From an uncultured Bacteroidales bacterium (GTDB taxonomy: Bacteria > Bacteroidota > Bacteroidia > Bacteroidales > UBA932): a stretch of DNA of 64,000 bases. Location: assembly GCA_944326225.1 (NCBI GenBank), contig CALVDI010000001.1, forward strand, positions 62,001 to 126,000, written 5' to 3'. Position 1 is the stretch's first letter; the number at the start of each line of letters is the position of its first letter. A model generated the notes under the pieces. It made no database searches. It was not told where the DNA came from and worked only from the letters and a program-made list of their open reading frames with translations. Positions 63,403 to 64,000 of this stretch are shown in pieces. The translations under genes were made by a program, and so were the position numbers.

Positions 63403-63918
63403 CTAGAAACCGCGTATCTCCCTGCTGAGGGACATATATGCAGAAAGCCAGTTACTGCGCCAGGACAAATCCCCATTGAATCTATTGACATTTATCTCCG
63501 GAATCTTAACATAGACAGTTTTACTTTTTTCCCTGTATCCATAAAGGTCTCCAATATGGCCCGTTCTCCTATACTCCTCATCCATCTCCTCATCCGAACG
63601 CTCATACTTCTCATTGTAATTCCAGGTAGTAACAAGATAACCGGCATAAGGGCGCGTCTGCGTAAGCACCATACTGTCTATCGTGATACTGTTCACACCT
63701 TCATACTCCTGCTCATGCAACGGGATATCAGCCCTTTCCCTCTCTACCACCATCCGTTTCACACGCTCGGCATCACTCTCTTCCGGCTGAACTTCCTCCT
63801 GAGGTTCCTCGGGCTGAGACTCAACGGCCCCTTCGTTCTGCTTCGTCAGCATAACCGCTATAAACACAATAAACACCACATTAAGGGCATACGAAATAAC
63901 ATTCAATAATTTTCTCAT
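63403..63918 (-). CDS. Small membrane-anchored protein of unknown function
   Basis: 171 residues. One N-terminal transmembrane helix (about 8-24, I-S-Y-A-L-N-V-V-F-I-V-F-I-A-V-M-L) is followed by a Glu/Pro-rich linker, repeats of P-E-E, and a mixed charged domain. That domain contains Y-A-G-Y-L-V-T-T-W-N-Y-N-E-K-Y and closes with W-R-S-N-W-L-S-A-Y-M-S-L. I recognise no family. It is the last gene in the window, convergent with aroK, and its codon use looks native. It is probably a bitopic inner-membrane protein. Confidence 0.7.
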   Translation of the reverse strand: MRKLLNVISYALNVVFIVFIAVMLTKQNEGAVESQPEEPQEEVQPEESDAERVKRMVVERERADIPLHEQEYEGVNSITIDSMVLTQTRPYAGYLVTTWNYNEKYERSDEEMDEEYRRTGHIGDLYGYREKSKTVYVKIPEINVNRFNGDLSWRSNWLSAYMSLSREIRGF

Positions 63919-64000
63919 ACAGTCTGCTTTTAGAAGTTACATCTTAATTTCAATTTGTAAAGTTAACAATTTCACGCAAAGTACCCTGGTTCATTGGAAA

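Overview
The window looks like a chromosomal segment of a Bacteroidota bacterium, most likely Bacteroidales, with moderately high GC. The evidence is repeated TAnnTTTG promoter boxes, large SPII lipoproteins with BACON and FN3-like domains, a Bat/MoxR operon, an ExbB-ExbD-TonB set, two outer-membrane beta-barrel receptors, a zinc-free type B L31, a tricorn-type S41 protease and a ParC with strong similarity to Bacteroidales topoisomerase IV. I cannot name the genus from sequence alone.

Layout. 1-8.4 kb (minus strand): two tandem surface lipoproteins, the left one cut by the window edge; a membrane TPR/AraC regulator; then clpX, clpP and tig. 8.5-13.5 kb (plus): tpiA, prmA and a tricorn-like protease, followed by a structured non-coding stretch and tRNA-Leu(TAG). 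13.9-19.5 kb (minus): an SLC13 anion permease, a BACON lipoprotein with an apparent frameshift in its signal peptide, and a PLP aminotransferase. 19.6-24.2 kb (plus): queD, polA, an ECF sigma factor, rsmG and rpmH. 24.3-33.7 kb: a TonB-dependent receptor, a divergent PASTA-rluD pair, a second outer-membrane barrel, ruvC, serS and the L27/L21 genes. 33.9-41.8 kb is the accessory-looking part: an ATPase-fold protein with ruined Walker motifs next to a class III sirtuin, more large lipoproteins, an IS1182-type insertion sequence and rpmE type B. 41.9-52.5 kb (minus) is a long moxR-DUF58-bat operon that appears to run on into glmM, a degenerate NamZ/DUF1343 protein and a small lipoprotein. 52.6-58.7 kb: truA, exbB, exbD, tonB, an ABC permease, an RsuA/RluB pseudouridine synthase and era. 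After a 1.16-kb gene-free gap come parC and aroK, and a small membrane protein ends the window.

How it fits together. Most genes are housekeeping: proteostasis (trigger factor, ClpXP), translation (L21, L27, L31, L34, serS, tRNA-Leu, prmA, rsmG, truA, rluD, rluB, era) and DNA metabolism (polA, ruvC, parC). The envelope theme is strong. ExbB/ExbD/TonB could power the two barrel receptors, the Bat membrane complex sits beside cell-wall precursor synthesis (glmM), and five large secreted lipoproteins are present. Four of these share a repeated roughly 110-residue beta-sandwich module with a helical insert that I cannot assign to a named family; this is the best candidate for something undescribed. 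Other points worth checking are the pseudo-ATPase/sirtuin pair, the NamZ homologue lacking its E-H-G motif, the homopolymer frameshift, and hairpin repeats shared between separate intergenic regions.
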